The position numbers were made by a program, and so were the translations under genes. Of a stretch of 64,000 nucleotides of DNA, positions 27,002 to 35,268 are shown piece after piece. Location: positions 3,920,501 through 3,984,500 of the forward strand of contig NZ_CP081869.1 of assembly GCF_019797865.1 (NCBI RefSeq), given 5' to 3'. Position 1 is the stretch's first letter. Every line of letters starts with the position of its first letter. The DNA comes from Chenggangzhangella methanolivorans (GTDB lineage Bacteria > Pseudomonadota > Alphaproteobacteria > Rhizobiales > Methylopilaceae). The notes beneath the pieces are model-generated. The model was not told the origin of the DNA, did not search any database, and saw only the letters and a list, made by a program, of their open reading frames with translations.

Positions 27002-28074
27002 GCCCCGACGCCGCCCAGCTTGACGACCGCGCCGGCAGACGCGAGGCCGTGCTCGCGGCCTACGAGCGGCGGACCTTGCGCCGCGTCGTCATCGTGGCCG
27101 TGCTCGCCGCCGTGCTCTTCGTCTCGTTCCTGTTCGATCTCGCGACCGGCCCGTCCAGCCTCGGGATCGCCGAGACGATCCAGGCGATCCTGAGGCCTGG
27201 CGAGGCGAGCCGCAGCACCCTCGCCATCGTCTGGAACGTGCGGATCCAGCCCGCCGTCATGGCGGTGCTGGTCGGGATCGCGCTGTCGCTCGCGGGCGCG
27301 GAGATGCAGACCATCCTCAACAATCCGCTGGCGAGCCCCTTCACGCTCGGCGTCTCGTCGGCGGCCTCGCTCGGCGCGGCGCTCGCCATCATCCTCGGCG
27401 TCGGCCTGCCGGGCGTGCCGGCGAGCTGGATCGTCACCGGCAACGCCTTCCTGTTCGCCTTCGGCTCGGTCCTGCTGCTGCAGAGCCTCACCCGCATCCG
27501 CGGCGGCGGGCCGGACAGCCTCGTGATGTTCGGCATTGCGCTGGTCTTCACCTTCAACGCGTTGGTGGGCCTCCTCCAGTTCGTCGCCTCGGCCCAGGCG
27601 GTCCAGCAGCTCGTGTTCTGGGGCATGGGAAGCCTCGGCCGCGCCAACTGGGAGTCGATCACGATCCTGGCCCTCGTGATCCTCGTCACCGCGCCGTTCT
27701 CGGTCGGCGCGTCGTGGAAGCTCACCGCGCTGCGGCTTGGCGAGGACCGCGCCCGAAGCTTCGGCGTCGACGTCGCCCGGCTGCGGTTCTTCTCGCTGCT
27801 GCGCGTCAGCCTTCTGGCCGCGACCGCGGTCGCCTTCGTGGGAACCATCGGTTTCATCGGGCTCGTCGGTCCGCACATCGCGCGCCTGCTCATCGGCGAG
27901 GACCATCGCTTCTTCCTGCCCGCGAGCGCGCTAACGGGCGCGGCCGTGATGTCGCTCGCCGACCTCGCCAGCAAGGCGATCATGCCGGGCGTCATCATCC
28001 CGATCGGCATCGTGACCTCGCTCGTCGGCCTGCCCGTCTTCTTCGCGCTGATCTTCCGGCGGCGGGGAGCGGCT
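26998..28074 (+). CDS. FecCD-family iron-siderophore ABC permease
   Basis: This inner-membrane permease of the FecCD/BtuC family has about 359 residues and roughly ten spans. Diagnostic segments are RIQPAVMAVLVGIALSLAGAE, QTILNNPLASPFTLGVSSAA, GRANWESITIL and VGTIGFIGLVGPHIARLLIGE, the last being the coupling-helix region contacting the ATPase. It starts GTG at 26998, overlapping the binding-protein stop. No stop codon separates it from the ATPase: the frame runs through LIFRRRGAAVTDGARSLK. A one-base change would create the usual GTGA overlap at 28075, so a natural fusion and a sequence error are both possible. Confidence 0.9.
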
Positions 28075-28902
28075 GTGACCGACGGCGCGCGATCGCTCAA
28101 GGTCTCGGGGCTGAGCGCCGGCTATCGCAACCGCCCGGTGCTCAAGGACCTGACGTTCGCCCCGCTCGAGCCCGGCAAGGTGACGGCGCTCGTCGGCCCG
28201 AACGCGGCCGGCAAGTCCACGCTGCTGCGCAGCCTCGCGGGCCTCGTGCCGGCGTCCGGCTCCATCCGGCTCGGCGATCTCGACCTCTCCGCGCTCTCGC
28301 TCGCCGAACGCGCCGGCCATGTCGCCTTCATGCCCCAGACGCTGCCGCAGAACGCCGAGCTTTCGGTGCTCGAAGGCGTGATCGGCGCGCTCAAGGCCTC
28401 GCCGCTCGCCGACCTCGACGGAAGCAGCCCCGAGACCCGCCGCCGCGCCGTCGAGGTGCTCGATCGCCTCGACATCCTCGACCTCGCGATGGAGGGGATC
28501 GGGCGGCTGTCGGGCGGCCAGCGGCAGCTTGCGAGCCTCGCCCAGGCGATCGCGCGCGCGCCGCACCTTCTCCTGCTCGACGAGCCCACCAGCGCGCTCG
28601 ACCTGCGCCACCAGCTCGACGTGATGACGATCGTGCGCGCGCTCGCGCGGGAGGGCCGGATCGTGGTGGTCGTGCTGCACGACCTGACGCTCGCGGCGTC
28701 CTGGGCCGACCATCTCGTCGTGCTGGACCGGGGCGCGGTGGCGGCCGAGGGTTCGCCCGATCAGGCCTTGTCGCCGGCGGTGCTTTCGGCTGTCTACCGG
28801 GTTGAGGCGCGCGTCGAGCGCTGCTCGCGCGGTCGTCTCCATGTCATGGTGGACGCGCCTGCTGTCTCCGCCGCGTCAGGCGTCCCGGATCGAGATGGCT
28901 GA
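28075..28902 (+). CDS. FecE-type iron-siderophore ABC ATPase
   Basis: This is the cytoplasmic ATPase that powers ferric-chelate uptake. From the GTG at 28075 it has 275 residues, standard for the family. Motifs are Walker A VGPNAAGKSTLLRS, Q-loop FMPQTLPQ, signature RLSGGQRQLASLAQ, Walker B LLLLDEPTSALD and switch His VVLHDLTLAA. It is in the same frame as the preceding permease. The DUF2218 gene follows after an 79-base gap. Confidence 0.92.
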   Translation: MTDGARSLKVSGLSAGYRNRPVLKDLTFAPLEPGKVTALVGPNAAGKSTLLRSLAGLVPASGSIRLGDLDLSALSLAERAGHVAFMPQTLPQNAELSVLEGVIGALKASPLADLDGSSPETRRRAVEVLDRLDILDLAMEGIGRLSGGQRQLASLAQAIARAPHLLLLDEPTSALDLRHQLDVMTIVRALAREGRIVVVVLHDLTLAASWADHLVVLDRGAVAAEGSPDQALSPAVLSAVYRVEARVERCSRGRLHVMVDAPAVSAASGVPDRDG

Positions 28903-28981
28903 TCTGTCGGTTCGGTTCTCGTCGATCCGCTCCACAGGTTTAGACTGATCGTTAAATATTGAAGCAAAAGAGAAATTCGTC

Positions 28982-29314
28982 ATGGATCAGCGCCGCGCCA
29001 TCGTCGTCACCCCGTCGGGCAGCCGGATGCTGCAGCAATTGTGCAAGCACTGGAGCCACAAGTTCGAGGTCGCGTTCACGCCCGCCCATGGCGAGATCTC
29101 CCTGCCGATGGGCCGCTGCGAGATGGACGCGACGGACGACAGCCTGACGGTCGTGGTCTCCGCCGTCGATCCGGGCGATGCGCCCCGTCTCCAGAAGGTG
29201 GTGGAGGAGCATCTTCGCCGCTTCGCTTTCCGTGAAGATCTGACGTTCGACTGGACGGATGCGCAAGGCGTCCCGGTGGCGCCCGAGCCGCCCGAAGACC
29301 AGCCTCACGGGTGA
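28982..29314 (+). CDS. DUF2218 family protein
   Basis: The 110-residue soluble protein shows the DUF2218 pattern: residues ATVVTP-like IVVTPSGSRMLQQLCKHWSHKF, then EISLPMGRCEMDA, a beta strand SLTVVVSAVDP and the terminal LQKVVEEHLRRFAFREDL. Members of this family are repeatedly found beside siderophore uptake genes, as here. The biochemical role is not established. A heme- or iron-chelate-handling role is inferred from neighbours only. Confidence 0.85.
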   Translation: MDQRRAIVVTPSGSRMLQQLCKHWSHKFEVAFTPAHGEISLPMGRCEMDATDDSLTVVVSAVDPGDAPRLQKVVEEHLRRFAFREDLTFDWTDAQGVPVAPEPPEDQPHG

Positions 29315-29358
29315 AGCGCGGGGGGTGCGACCGCCGCCGGACGCCGGTCCGGCGACGG

Positions 29359-30063
29359 TCACGTCGATCGCGCTGAGGCCGGGGCCTGCGGCCTCGCGCG
29401 CGAGGGTCTTCGCGCAGCCAGCTGAAAGCCTTCGCCGCGGACCGACTTGATCTCGACGCCGGCTTCGATGTCCGAGAGCTTGCGCCGGGCGTAGCCGACA
29501 TAGACGTCGACGAGATTGCCCGACACGCCAGGCGGCGCGCCCCAGGCGTCGCGCAGCACGTCCTCCCGCCGGACCACGCCGCCGGCGGCGCGTCCGAGCG
29601 TGACGAGCAGGTCAGCCTCACGCTTGGTCAGCCGGCAGACCCGGTCGCCGCTTCTCAGTTCGAGCGAGGCCAGGTCGATGACGGCGGGCGAGGGGGGCAG
29701 CAGCGGAACCGCGGCGCCCCGGGCGGCGCGGCGCTGGAGGGCGCGCAGCTTGGCGACGAACTCGCGGAAATGGAACGGCCGCGACAGACAGTCGTCCGCG
29801 CCGGCCTCGTAGGCGGCGATCCGCGCATCGACGTCGTCGTGGTCGCAGACGACCATCTGGGGCGTGGAGGGGCGGCGGATCCTGAGTTCGGAGATCACCG
29901 AGAGCGCGTCCGCCGACATCGTCCCGACGAGCACGAGGACGGCTTGCGCCACGGGCGCGGTTTCGAACTCGGCCGTCAGGCTCGCGGAGAAGCCTTCCTG
30001 CGCGAGCGCGTCCGCAAGAAATCCGGACGTGCTGCCCTCGAGCGCGATGATTGTGACTGTCAT
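29359..30063 (-). CDS. OmpR-type DNA-binding regulator with a degenerate receiver
   Basis: The C-terminal half is a typical OmpR/PhoB winged helix (CRLTKREADLLVTLGRAAGG, VDVYVGYARRKL, IKSVRGEGFQL). The N-terminal half has the receiver fold but lacks the phosphorylation chemistry. The acidic pair after strand 1 is replaced (IIALEGSTSGF), the phospho-acceptor position reads LVLVGTMSADA, and the conserved Lys is Arg (CLSRPF). It is therefore probably phosphorylation-independent. The start is uncertain: MTVTIIALEG at 30063 is chosen, with another Met three codons upstream. No kinase gene adjoins it. Targets are unknown. Confidence 0.8.
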   Translation of the reverse strand: MTVTIIALEGSTSGFLADALAQEGFSASLTAEFETAPVAQAVLVLVGTMSADALSVISELRIRRPSTPQMVVCDHDDVDARIAAYEAGADDCLSRPFHFREFVAKLRALQRRAARGAAVPLLPPSPAVIDLASLELRSGDRVCRLTKREADLLVTLGRAAGGVVRREDVLRDAWGAPPGVSGNLVDVYVGYARRKLSDIEAGVEIKSVRGEGFQLAARRPSRARPQAPASARST

Positions 30064-30230
30064 TGCGCCCATAAGAAGCTCTGGTCGCTCAAGCTGCAAT
30101 ATAAATAAGTATAGTGGCCCGTAATCTCTCGTTTTATTTTATGATCGTAATAATAATCGGATTCGCAGCGCCGCCGCTGATCATGTCATGTCGCCGGTCC
30201 TGGCTGCGGCGACGCGAGTTATCCGGCTTC

Positions 30231-30260
30231 CGAGGCCGGGCTTCGGTCGGCCCGGCCTCG
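30231..30260. terminator. GC-rich stem-loop downstream of the EF-hand gene
   Basis: CGAGGCCGGGC and GCCCGGCCTCG form a perfect 11-bp stem with an eight-base loop, 17 bases after the EF-hand gene stop codon. No U-tract follows on either strand, so it is probably an mRNA 3'-end stabiliser or a weak terminator. Confidence 0.6.
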
Positions 30261-30276
30261 GGACGTCGGGGAAAGG

Positions 30277-30579
30277 CTATTTCGCGTCCTTGCACCAAGA
30301 CGCCGACGCCTCCCGGCAGCGCGCCGTATAGCTGGTCGTCAGCTTCTGCGCGGCCTTCCACTCGTCTTCGTCGACGCCGTTGTTGCTGTCTTCGTCCATG
30401 GCGGCGAAGTTCGGCGCATATTCGATCTTCAGCGCGCCGACGTTCTTCTGGTATTCGATACGGTCGATCACGCCGTTGCCGTTGGTGTCGAGTTTGTCGA
30501 AAGCGGGCCAGTCGGCCGCGACCGCGACCGCGCCGGAGAGCGTCACCAGCGCCGCGGCGGCGAGCAGCGTTTTTCTCAT
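30277..30579 (-). CDS. Secreted EF-hand calcium-binding protein
   Basis: A 100-residue exported protein has a signal peptide cleaved near residue 22 (AVAVAA). It carries two EF-hand loops: DTNGNGVIDRIE at residues 31-42, near-canonical, and DEDSNNGVDEDE at 62-73, slightly displaced. Two Cys at the C-terminus (CREASASWC) may pair. It probably binds Ca2+ in the periplasm. It lies between a regulator and a subtilase and is followed by a strong stem-loop, so it is monocistronic. Possible roles are Ca2+ buffering or aiding Ca2+-dependent exported enzymes such as the MxaF dehydrogenase; neither is shown. Confidence 0.85.
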   Translation of the reverse strand: MRKTLLAAAALVTLSGAVAVAADWPAFDKLDTNGNGVIDRIEYQKNVGALKIEYAPNFAAMDEDSNNGVDEDEWKAAQKLTTSYTARCREASASWCKDAK

Positions 30580-30796
30580 TGCGTTCCCTCACATGTTTTG
30601 CTTCTAAGCCGCCTCTGCCGGGCGACGGTCATGCCGCATCAGATGCGGCGACCTATCGCACGCTCGGTGCGACGTTTTCGCAATGGGAAAACTGCCCAAC
30701 TGTTTTGGGATTATTGGAAGAGTTGCTTCGGCGCGTTGATATGGGGTGCCCGTTCTTAAGGTAATTTTATTCTACGACTTCGCTGTAGCCACGAAG

Positions 30797-32067
30797 TCAG
30801 TTCATCCCAGCCGCGGAAGCGACGCGGGTCGGGAAGAGCTTCTTGGCGCAGACGTTGGGCGCCGCGAAAGACGTCGCGTCCGCGACCTGCAACTGCCCCT
30901 CGGAGCGGTCGCCGATCGGATCGAACGACAGCGCGCCGTCGACGGTTGCGCGGAAGATCGTGTCGGTCGGGAAATGCATGTAGGGGCCGTCGGCCACCGC
31001 GCGCGCAAAGGTGCCGGAGCTTTCCGGATAACCGTAGGCCGCCATCAGGTCCTCGGTGCGGTAGACGCCGTGTTCGAGCGTCATCGCGAGAAACCGCTGC
31101 CGTTGGCGCGACGGCCCGGGCTCCGGATCTGGCGCAGCTCCGACGGCGGCCGCAGCGCGACGTCGGCCGCGCGCTTGCCGCCGTAGCGGGCGATCACGGC
31201 GCGCTGCTCGGGCAGGTCCGCGCCCTTGAGCTCGACGTTGAGCCCGCCGCTGACGCTGAGGCCGCCTGGCGCGTCCGTGAGCACGACGAAGCCCGGGCTC
31301 CAGATCGAGACGAGGCCCGGCGCGCTGGTGTAGGTCGTCCGCGCGCCGTCGCGGTCGAGCGAGCCGACCGCATAGACTCCTTCGCTCAGCGCGAGCGCGT
31401 TGACCGTCTGGTCTGGACCGGTGTTTCCAGCCGCGACGAACACCGGCACGCCGGCCTTGCGCAGCCGCGCCATCTCCCCGTCGATCTGCGCGTAGGGGTT
31501 TTGGGCGCCGTGGCTCTCGCTCAGCGCCTCGAGCACCTCGCGTTTGCGCGCCAGAACGTTCGACTGGTCGAACGGGCGGTCGACCCGCAGCCGCGCATTG
31601 ACCTGCGCGAGGTCGACCGGCAGCACGATCGAGGAGACCACCGCTGCGGGCTTGGCGATCCGCCCGCTTTCGACGTCGCGGGCGAGACGGCCGAAGTCCG
31701 CCACGAGGCTGCGGACGTTGAACCTCGGATCGGTCTGGTACGCGATCGCGCCGGGATGGGAGGCCTCGGCGATCGCGGCCACAATGTCCCCGTGGAGAAG
31801 GCGTCGCGGCCGCTCGTCGCCCGGCTCGGGCGACGCTTCCTCGACATTGGCGGGCTTGAACACCCCGAACGTGTCGAGGACCACGAAGGGCGCGTTCGAG
31901 GCGCAGGCCTGGCGCGCCGCGGCCTCCGCCTCGGAGGTGGCGAAGCGGCTTGCGCCGAGCCGGCCGGTCTCGCGCGCTTCGCCGCTTATGAAGCCGCCGA
32001 TCGCCGCAAGCCCGAGACCGGACGCGACAGCCAGACCCACGATCGTGCCACGCGACGATGGCGCCAT
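30797..32067 (-). CDS. Second exported subtilase-like protease, frameshifted
   Basis: This S8-type protein has an N-terminal hydrophobic signal/anchor (TIVGLAVASGLGLAAIGGF). Candidate active-site residues are Asp in FVVLDTFGVF, His in LLHGDIVAAIAEA, Asn in PVFVAAGNTGP and Ser in DATSFAAPNVCAKKL. The Ser motif lacks the usual GTS glycine and the His motif is HGD instead of HGT, so it is a divergent subtilase. The frame breaks near 31090, where GSGFS should continue AMTLEHGVYRTEDLM. It is not preceded by the GGAAT-N17-CGTT motif seen at the other subtilase. It lies between the EF-hand gene and mxaX, all on the minus strand. Confidence 0.75.
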
Positions 32068-32215
32068 GCCCGGACGCTCCCTTCGAAACAGGAGAGTAGA
32101 GCGATCCTGCGCGCGGCAAAGTTATTTTGCAACGCAAAATATATGAACTTCATAAGCAATTCTGCTCACGAGACAAAAATAAAATAATAATCTCAAGAAT
32201 TGTGCTTGGCGCCGG

Positions 32216-32846
32216 TTACTGCGAAACCTGATGCATCACGGCGAGCCGCACGAGATCCTGCAGGCTTCCGGCGTTGAGCTTGTCCTTGAGGTTTCGAGCA
32301 GGTGTTGGCGACGGTCTTGTAGCTGACGCCGAGCGAGTCCGCGATCTGGGCGTAGGACCGGCCCTCGCCGAGCAGCGACAGGGTCTGGAGCTCGCGTGAG
32401 GTGAGCTCCGCCTGCTCTGCGCGCCCGCGCGAGCCGAGCAGCGCGACCTGCACGGCCATGTCGTGGGCGATGTAGGGCTGGTTGCGCCGGACCCGCTCGA
32501 CCGCCTCGAGCAGCGTCTTCGGGCCGGTGTCCTTGGCGAGAAACCCCGTCGCGCCGGCCTTCAGCGCCCGCCAGGCGATGACCGGGTCGCTGTGCATCGA
32601 GAACACCAGGATGGGGGTCCGGTCGTCGTTGAGGCGCAGCCGCCGGATCAGCGACAGGCCGGCGAGCCCCGCGCCGCGGATCGCGAGGTCGACGATCACG
32701 AGGCTCGGCCGCGCGCGCCGATACAGCCGGAAGCCTTCCAGCGGCGCGGCCGCCTCGAGCACGTCCTCGAAGCCGGCGTCGAGCAGGACGCGCCGGCAGC
32801 CTTCCAGCACGATCGGGTGGTCGTCTATGACGAGAGCCGTGGCCAT
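32216..32846 (-). CDS. mxaX: NarL/LuxR-type response regulator of methanol oxidation (MxaX-like), frameshifted
   Basis: This is a two-component response regulator. The receiver domain has the acidic pair in ALVIDDHPIVLEG, phospho-acceptor Asp in LVIVDLAIRG and Lys in GFLAKDTG. A LuxR-type helix-turn-helix follows (ELTSRELQTLSLLGEGRSYA, then IADSLGVSYKTVANT). Near 32303 one base is missing in the last helix region: ANTCS should continue NLKDKLNAGSLQDLVRLAV to a TAA at 32216. With its kinase and a small lipoprotein gene it forms a cluster divergent from mxaF, the arrangement known as mxaZYX in Paracoccus denitrificans, where it controls methanol dehydrogenase expression. Confidence 0.8.
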
Positions 32847-32858
32847 GGCGTTCGGTCC

Positions 32859-34317
32859 TTACTGGGGCGCAGCCGCGAGCCGCCGGGCGGAGGAGTGCGT
32901 GAGCGGCACCACGACGTCGAGCGCGGCGCCTTCCGAGACGTTGTGGAGATGAAAGCTGCCGCCGAGCGCGCGCAGGCGTTCGCCGAGTCCGATGAGGCCA
33001 AAGCCTGCGGGCGCGGGCTCGGTGACGCCGCCGCCGTCGTCGACCACCCGGACGAGCACGACGTCGGCGCCGGTGAAGTCCTTTCCCTGCTCGATCGTCA
33101 CCGCGACGCGCGCGCAGGCGGCGTGGCGGATGGCGTTGGTCACGCCTTCCTGCACCGCGCGATAGACGGTGAGATCGACGGCCTCCCCGTAACTGCGGGC
33201 GAGCCTGCGGGCCACAAGCTCGAATCGACGTTCCGGGTGATGGCGGGTGAAATCGGCGATCAGGCCCGCCACGACGTCGGTGAGGGGAGGCGCCCAGCGC
33301 CATCGGCCGAAGCCGAACGAGCAGCCGCCGGTTCATGTCCGACAGACGCTCGGCGAGGTCGGTCATGGAAGCGAGGCGCTCCATCGCCGCGGGGCTCGGC
33401 TGCGGGGCGTTGGCGGCGAGCTCGCGCTCGAGCGAGGAGAGGTTCGAACGCAGCCCGAACAGGCAAGGTCCGAGCTCGTCGTGAAGCTCCTTGGCGATCT
33501 GGCGACGCTCGTCGTCCTGCAGCGTCACCATCCGCCAGGACATGCGACCGTTGGTGGCGCGCTCGGCCGCCAACGTCTGGCCGAGCGCGTTGAAGCGCTC
33601 GACGATCGAGGCGAGCTCGCGGCTCTTGGGCGTCTCCAGCCGGCGGTCGAGCCGGCCGACCCGCAAATCCGTCATGCCGTCCGCGAGCTTGGCCAGCGGC
33701 GCGAGCACCCGCCCGAGCAGCACCGCGAACACGCCGAGCGCAAGGCCGTTCAGGACGACGAACAGGACCGCGAGCGAGAACAGGTCGTCCCACACTTCGG
33801 CGATCTCGTCGGAGGCGTCGCCGTAGACGACCGCAGATCCCGCGGCTTCGCCCCGGATCAGCACGGGGATCGAGACCGAAGAGGGCGCGGGCTCGATGAG
33901 CCGCGAAAACCAGCCCGGCAGGTCGTCGCCGTCCGACCCGTCACGCAGCGCGTGGAGATCGCGCGAGGCGATCTGGCGGCCCTCTCCGTCCTTCACGACG
34001 ATCTGCGCGTGGCGGACCGCCGGCAGCATGGTCTGGAGATCGGCGATGGTGCGCAGCCGGCCGACGTCGCGCTCGAGGCGCGTGACCGTCTCGCGAACGA
34101 GCCGGCTCGCGGTGTCGAGCGAGGAGGAGATCTCGGTGCGGGTGGCCTCGCGCGCGTTCAGCACGGTGACGACCGCGGCCGCGCCCGCGCAGGCGAGGTT
34201 GACGCCGGCGAGCAGCACGAGGATCCGCGTCCTGAGCGAGACGCCCGCGACGAGCCCGGTGCGCGCGAGCGCTCGCTCGAACGGATGGCGCAGGTCGCCC
34301 GCCGTCACCGCGGTCAC
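32859..34317 (-). CDS. mxaY: Sensor histidine kinase of methanol oxidation (MxaY-like), frameshifted
   Basis: This is a membrane sensor kinase of the NarX/UhpB class. An N-terminal span (ILVLLAGVNLACAGAAAVVTV) and a second span (LAVLFVVLNGLALGVFAVLL) flank a periplasmic sensor of about 140 residues. A HAMP-like linker is followed by a HisKA_3 box with the phospho-accepting His in IAKELHDELGPCLFGLRSNL. The ATPase part has the N-box QEGVTNAIRHA and G-boxes VDDGGG and GFGLIGLGERL. The frame breaks near 33290 (LRPMALG should join PLTDVVAGLIADF). The GTG start overlaps the mxaZ stop (GTGA), and mxaX follows 12 bases downstream. Confidence 0.82.
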
Positions 34318-34865
34318 CGCTCGTCGGCCCCGGTCGCCTGCGGCAGCGGCTGGCGGCGCAGGGCGTCCAGAGCCGCCACGCGCGAACCGCTTGCGGCGCG
34401 GGCGTTGACGTAGTGCTGGCAGGTCTCGCCGAACCCGGCCCGTTCGCCGAGCTGGCCGATGGCGACGAGGCCGTCGATCACGTCGCGCGCGGTTTCCGTG
34501 ACCCCGCGCTCCGCCAGCATCGCCTCCACCTGAACGGCGCGGTTGGCGATCATCCGCGGGCCTTCGGAGAACCGCGCGTCCGCTTCCTGCAGGAGGGCGC
34601 GGAACGAGGCGGCGGCCGGATCGCCCGGGGCGACGTCGCGTCCGGCTTCGCGGCTTGCGAGCCAGACCGCGGGCGAGACGTCGTCCTTGATGTCGAGCCA
34701 TCTCCGGCCCGCGATCGAGAAGGCTTCGGTCTTCGGCGCGGACGACGCCTGCCTGTCCGGCGTGGGCGCTGGCTCGTCGCAGGCGCCCAGAAGCGCGGCC
34801 GCGAAAACCACCGGCCACAGCCTATTAATAAGCGAATATTGTGTCGTTTGATTGCTGACCGGCAT
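34314..34865 (-). CDS. mxaZ: Putative lipoprotein of the MxaZ type
   Basis: This 183-residue protein has a lipoprotein signal: MPVSNQTTQY, a hydrophobic stretch PVVFAAALLGAC and a lipobox Cys followed by DEPAP. The mature part is soluble and mostly helical, with blocks WLDIKDDVSPAVWLASR and GERAGFGETCQHYVNARA. It is the first gene of the cluster divergent from mxaF, with the kinase gene overlapping its stop. In Paracoccus the corresponding gene is called mxaZ and its function is unclear; a role as an envelope accessory to the MxaY sensor is inferred from position. The start at 34865 is chosen because it directly precedes the lipoprotein signal. Confidence 0.65.
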   Translation of the reverse strand: MPVSNQTTQYSLINRLWPVVFAAALLGACDEPAPTPDRQASSAPKTEAFSIAGRRWLDIKDDVSPAVWLASREAGRDVAPGDPAAASFRALLQEADARFSEGPRMIANRAVQVEAMLAERGVTETARDVIDGLVAIGQLGERAGFGETCQHYVNARAASGSRVAALDALRRQPLPQATGADER

Positions 34866-35268
34866 TTTCTGCGACTTTATATTTATGATGGGGCGAACTT
34901 CATGTCTCTCACCTTGCAGCAAACGCGCGCTCCGGCAAGCGCGCCGACCTTGACCCCTGCATCCCCGCCAGCTTGTTAGCATTCTGTGTTTGTTATCTTT
35001 TTCTTAGAATGACATTGGTCCTCACCTTACTGCCGGCTCCCGGCGCCCGCCATGCCAAAAGTTCCCGACTGCTTTTTCCACTTTGGATCAAGACAGCATC
35101 CGGTCGATTGTGAACAGTTGAGGCACTGCGAAACGCAATAAGCCCGCACGGCGTAAAGAAAAACTTCGCGACCTGATCGCCTCGGGTCCGCGCGTCGCAG
35201 AGCGCCCTACAGTCCGCCCTGACGGACCGGCGCCGCAGAAGAAGACTGGGAAACGCAAGGGGTTTCAG
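34866..35268. promoter_or_regulatory. Divergent mxaZ-mxaF promoter region
   Basis: These 403 bases contain no gene and separate mxaZYX from mxaF. The mxaZ side is AT-rich (ACTTTATATTTATGATG). The centre has TTGTTATCTTTTTCTTAGAATG, and the mxaF side AAAGAAAAACTTCGCGACC about 115 bases upstream of the ATG. The AAGAAA-like sequence recalls reported mxa promoters, but I cannot assign a start site. The mxaF ribosome-binding site is AAGGGG six bases before the ATG. The long leader suggests strong, regulated expression. Confidence 0.55.

Noticed and set aside
34866..35268. Precise -35/-10 assignment for mxaF
   Set aside because: Several AT-rich candidates and no conserved spacing could be confirmed by eye.
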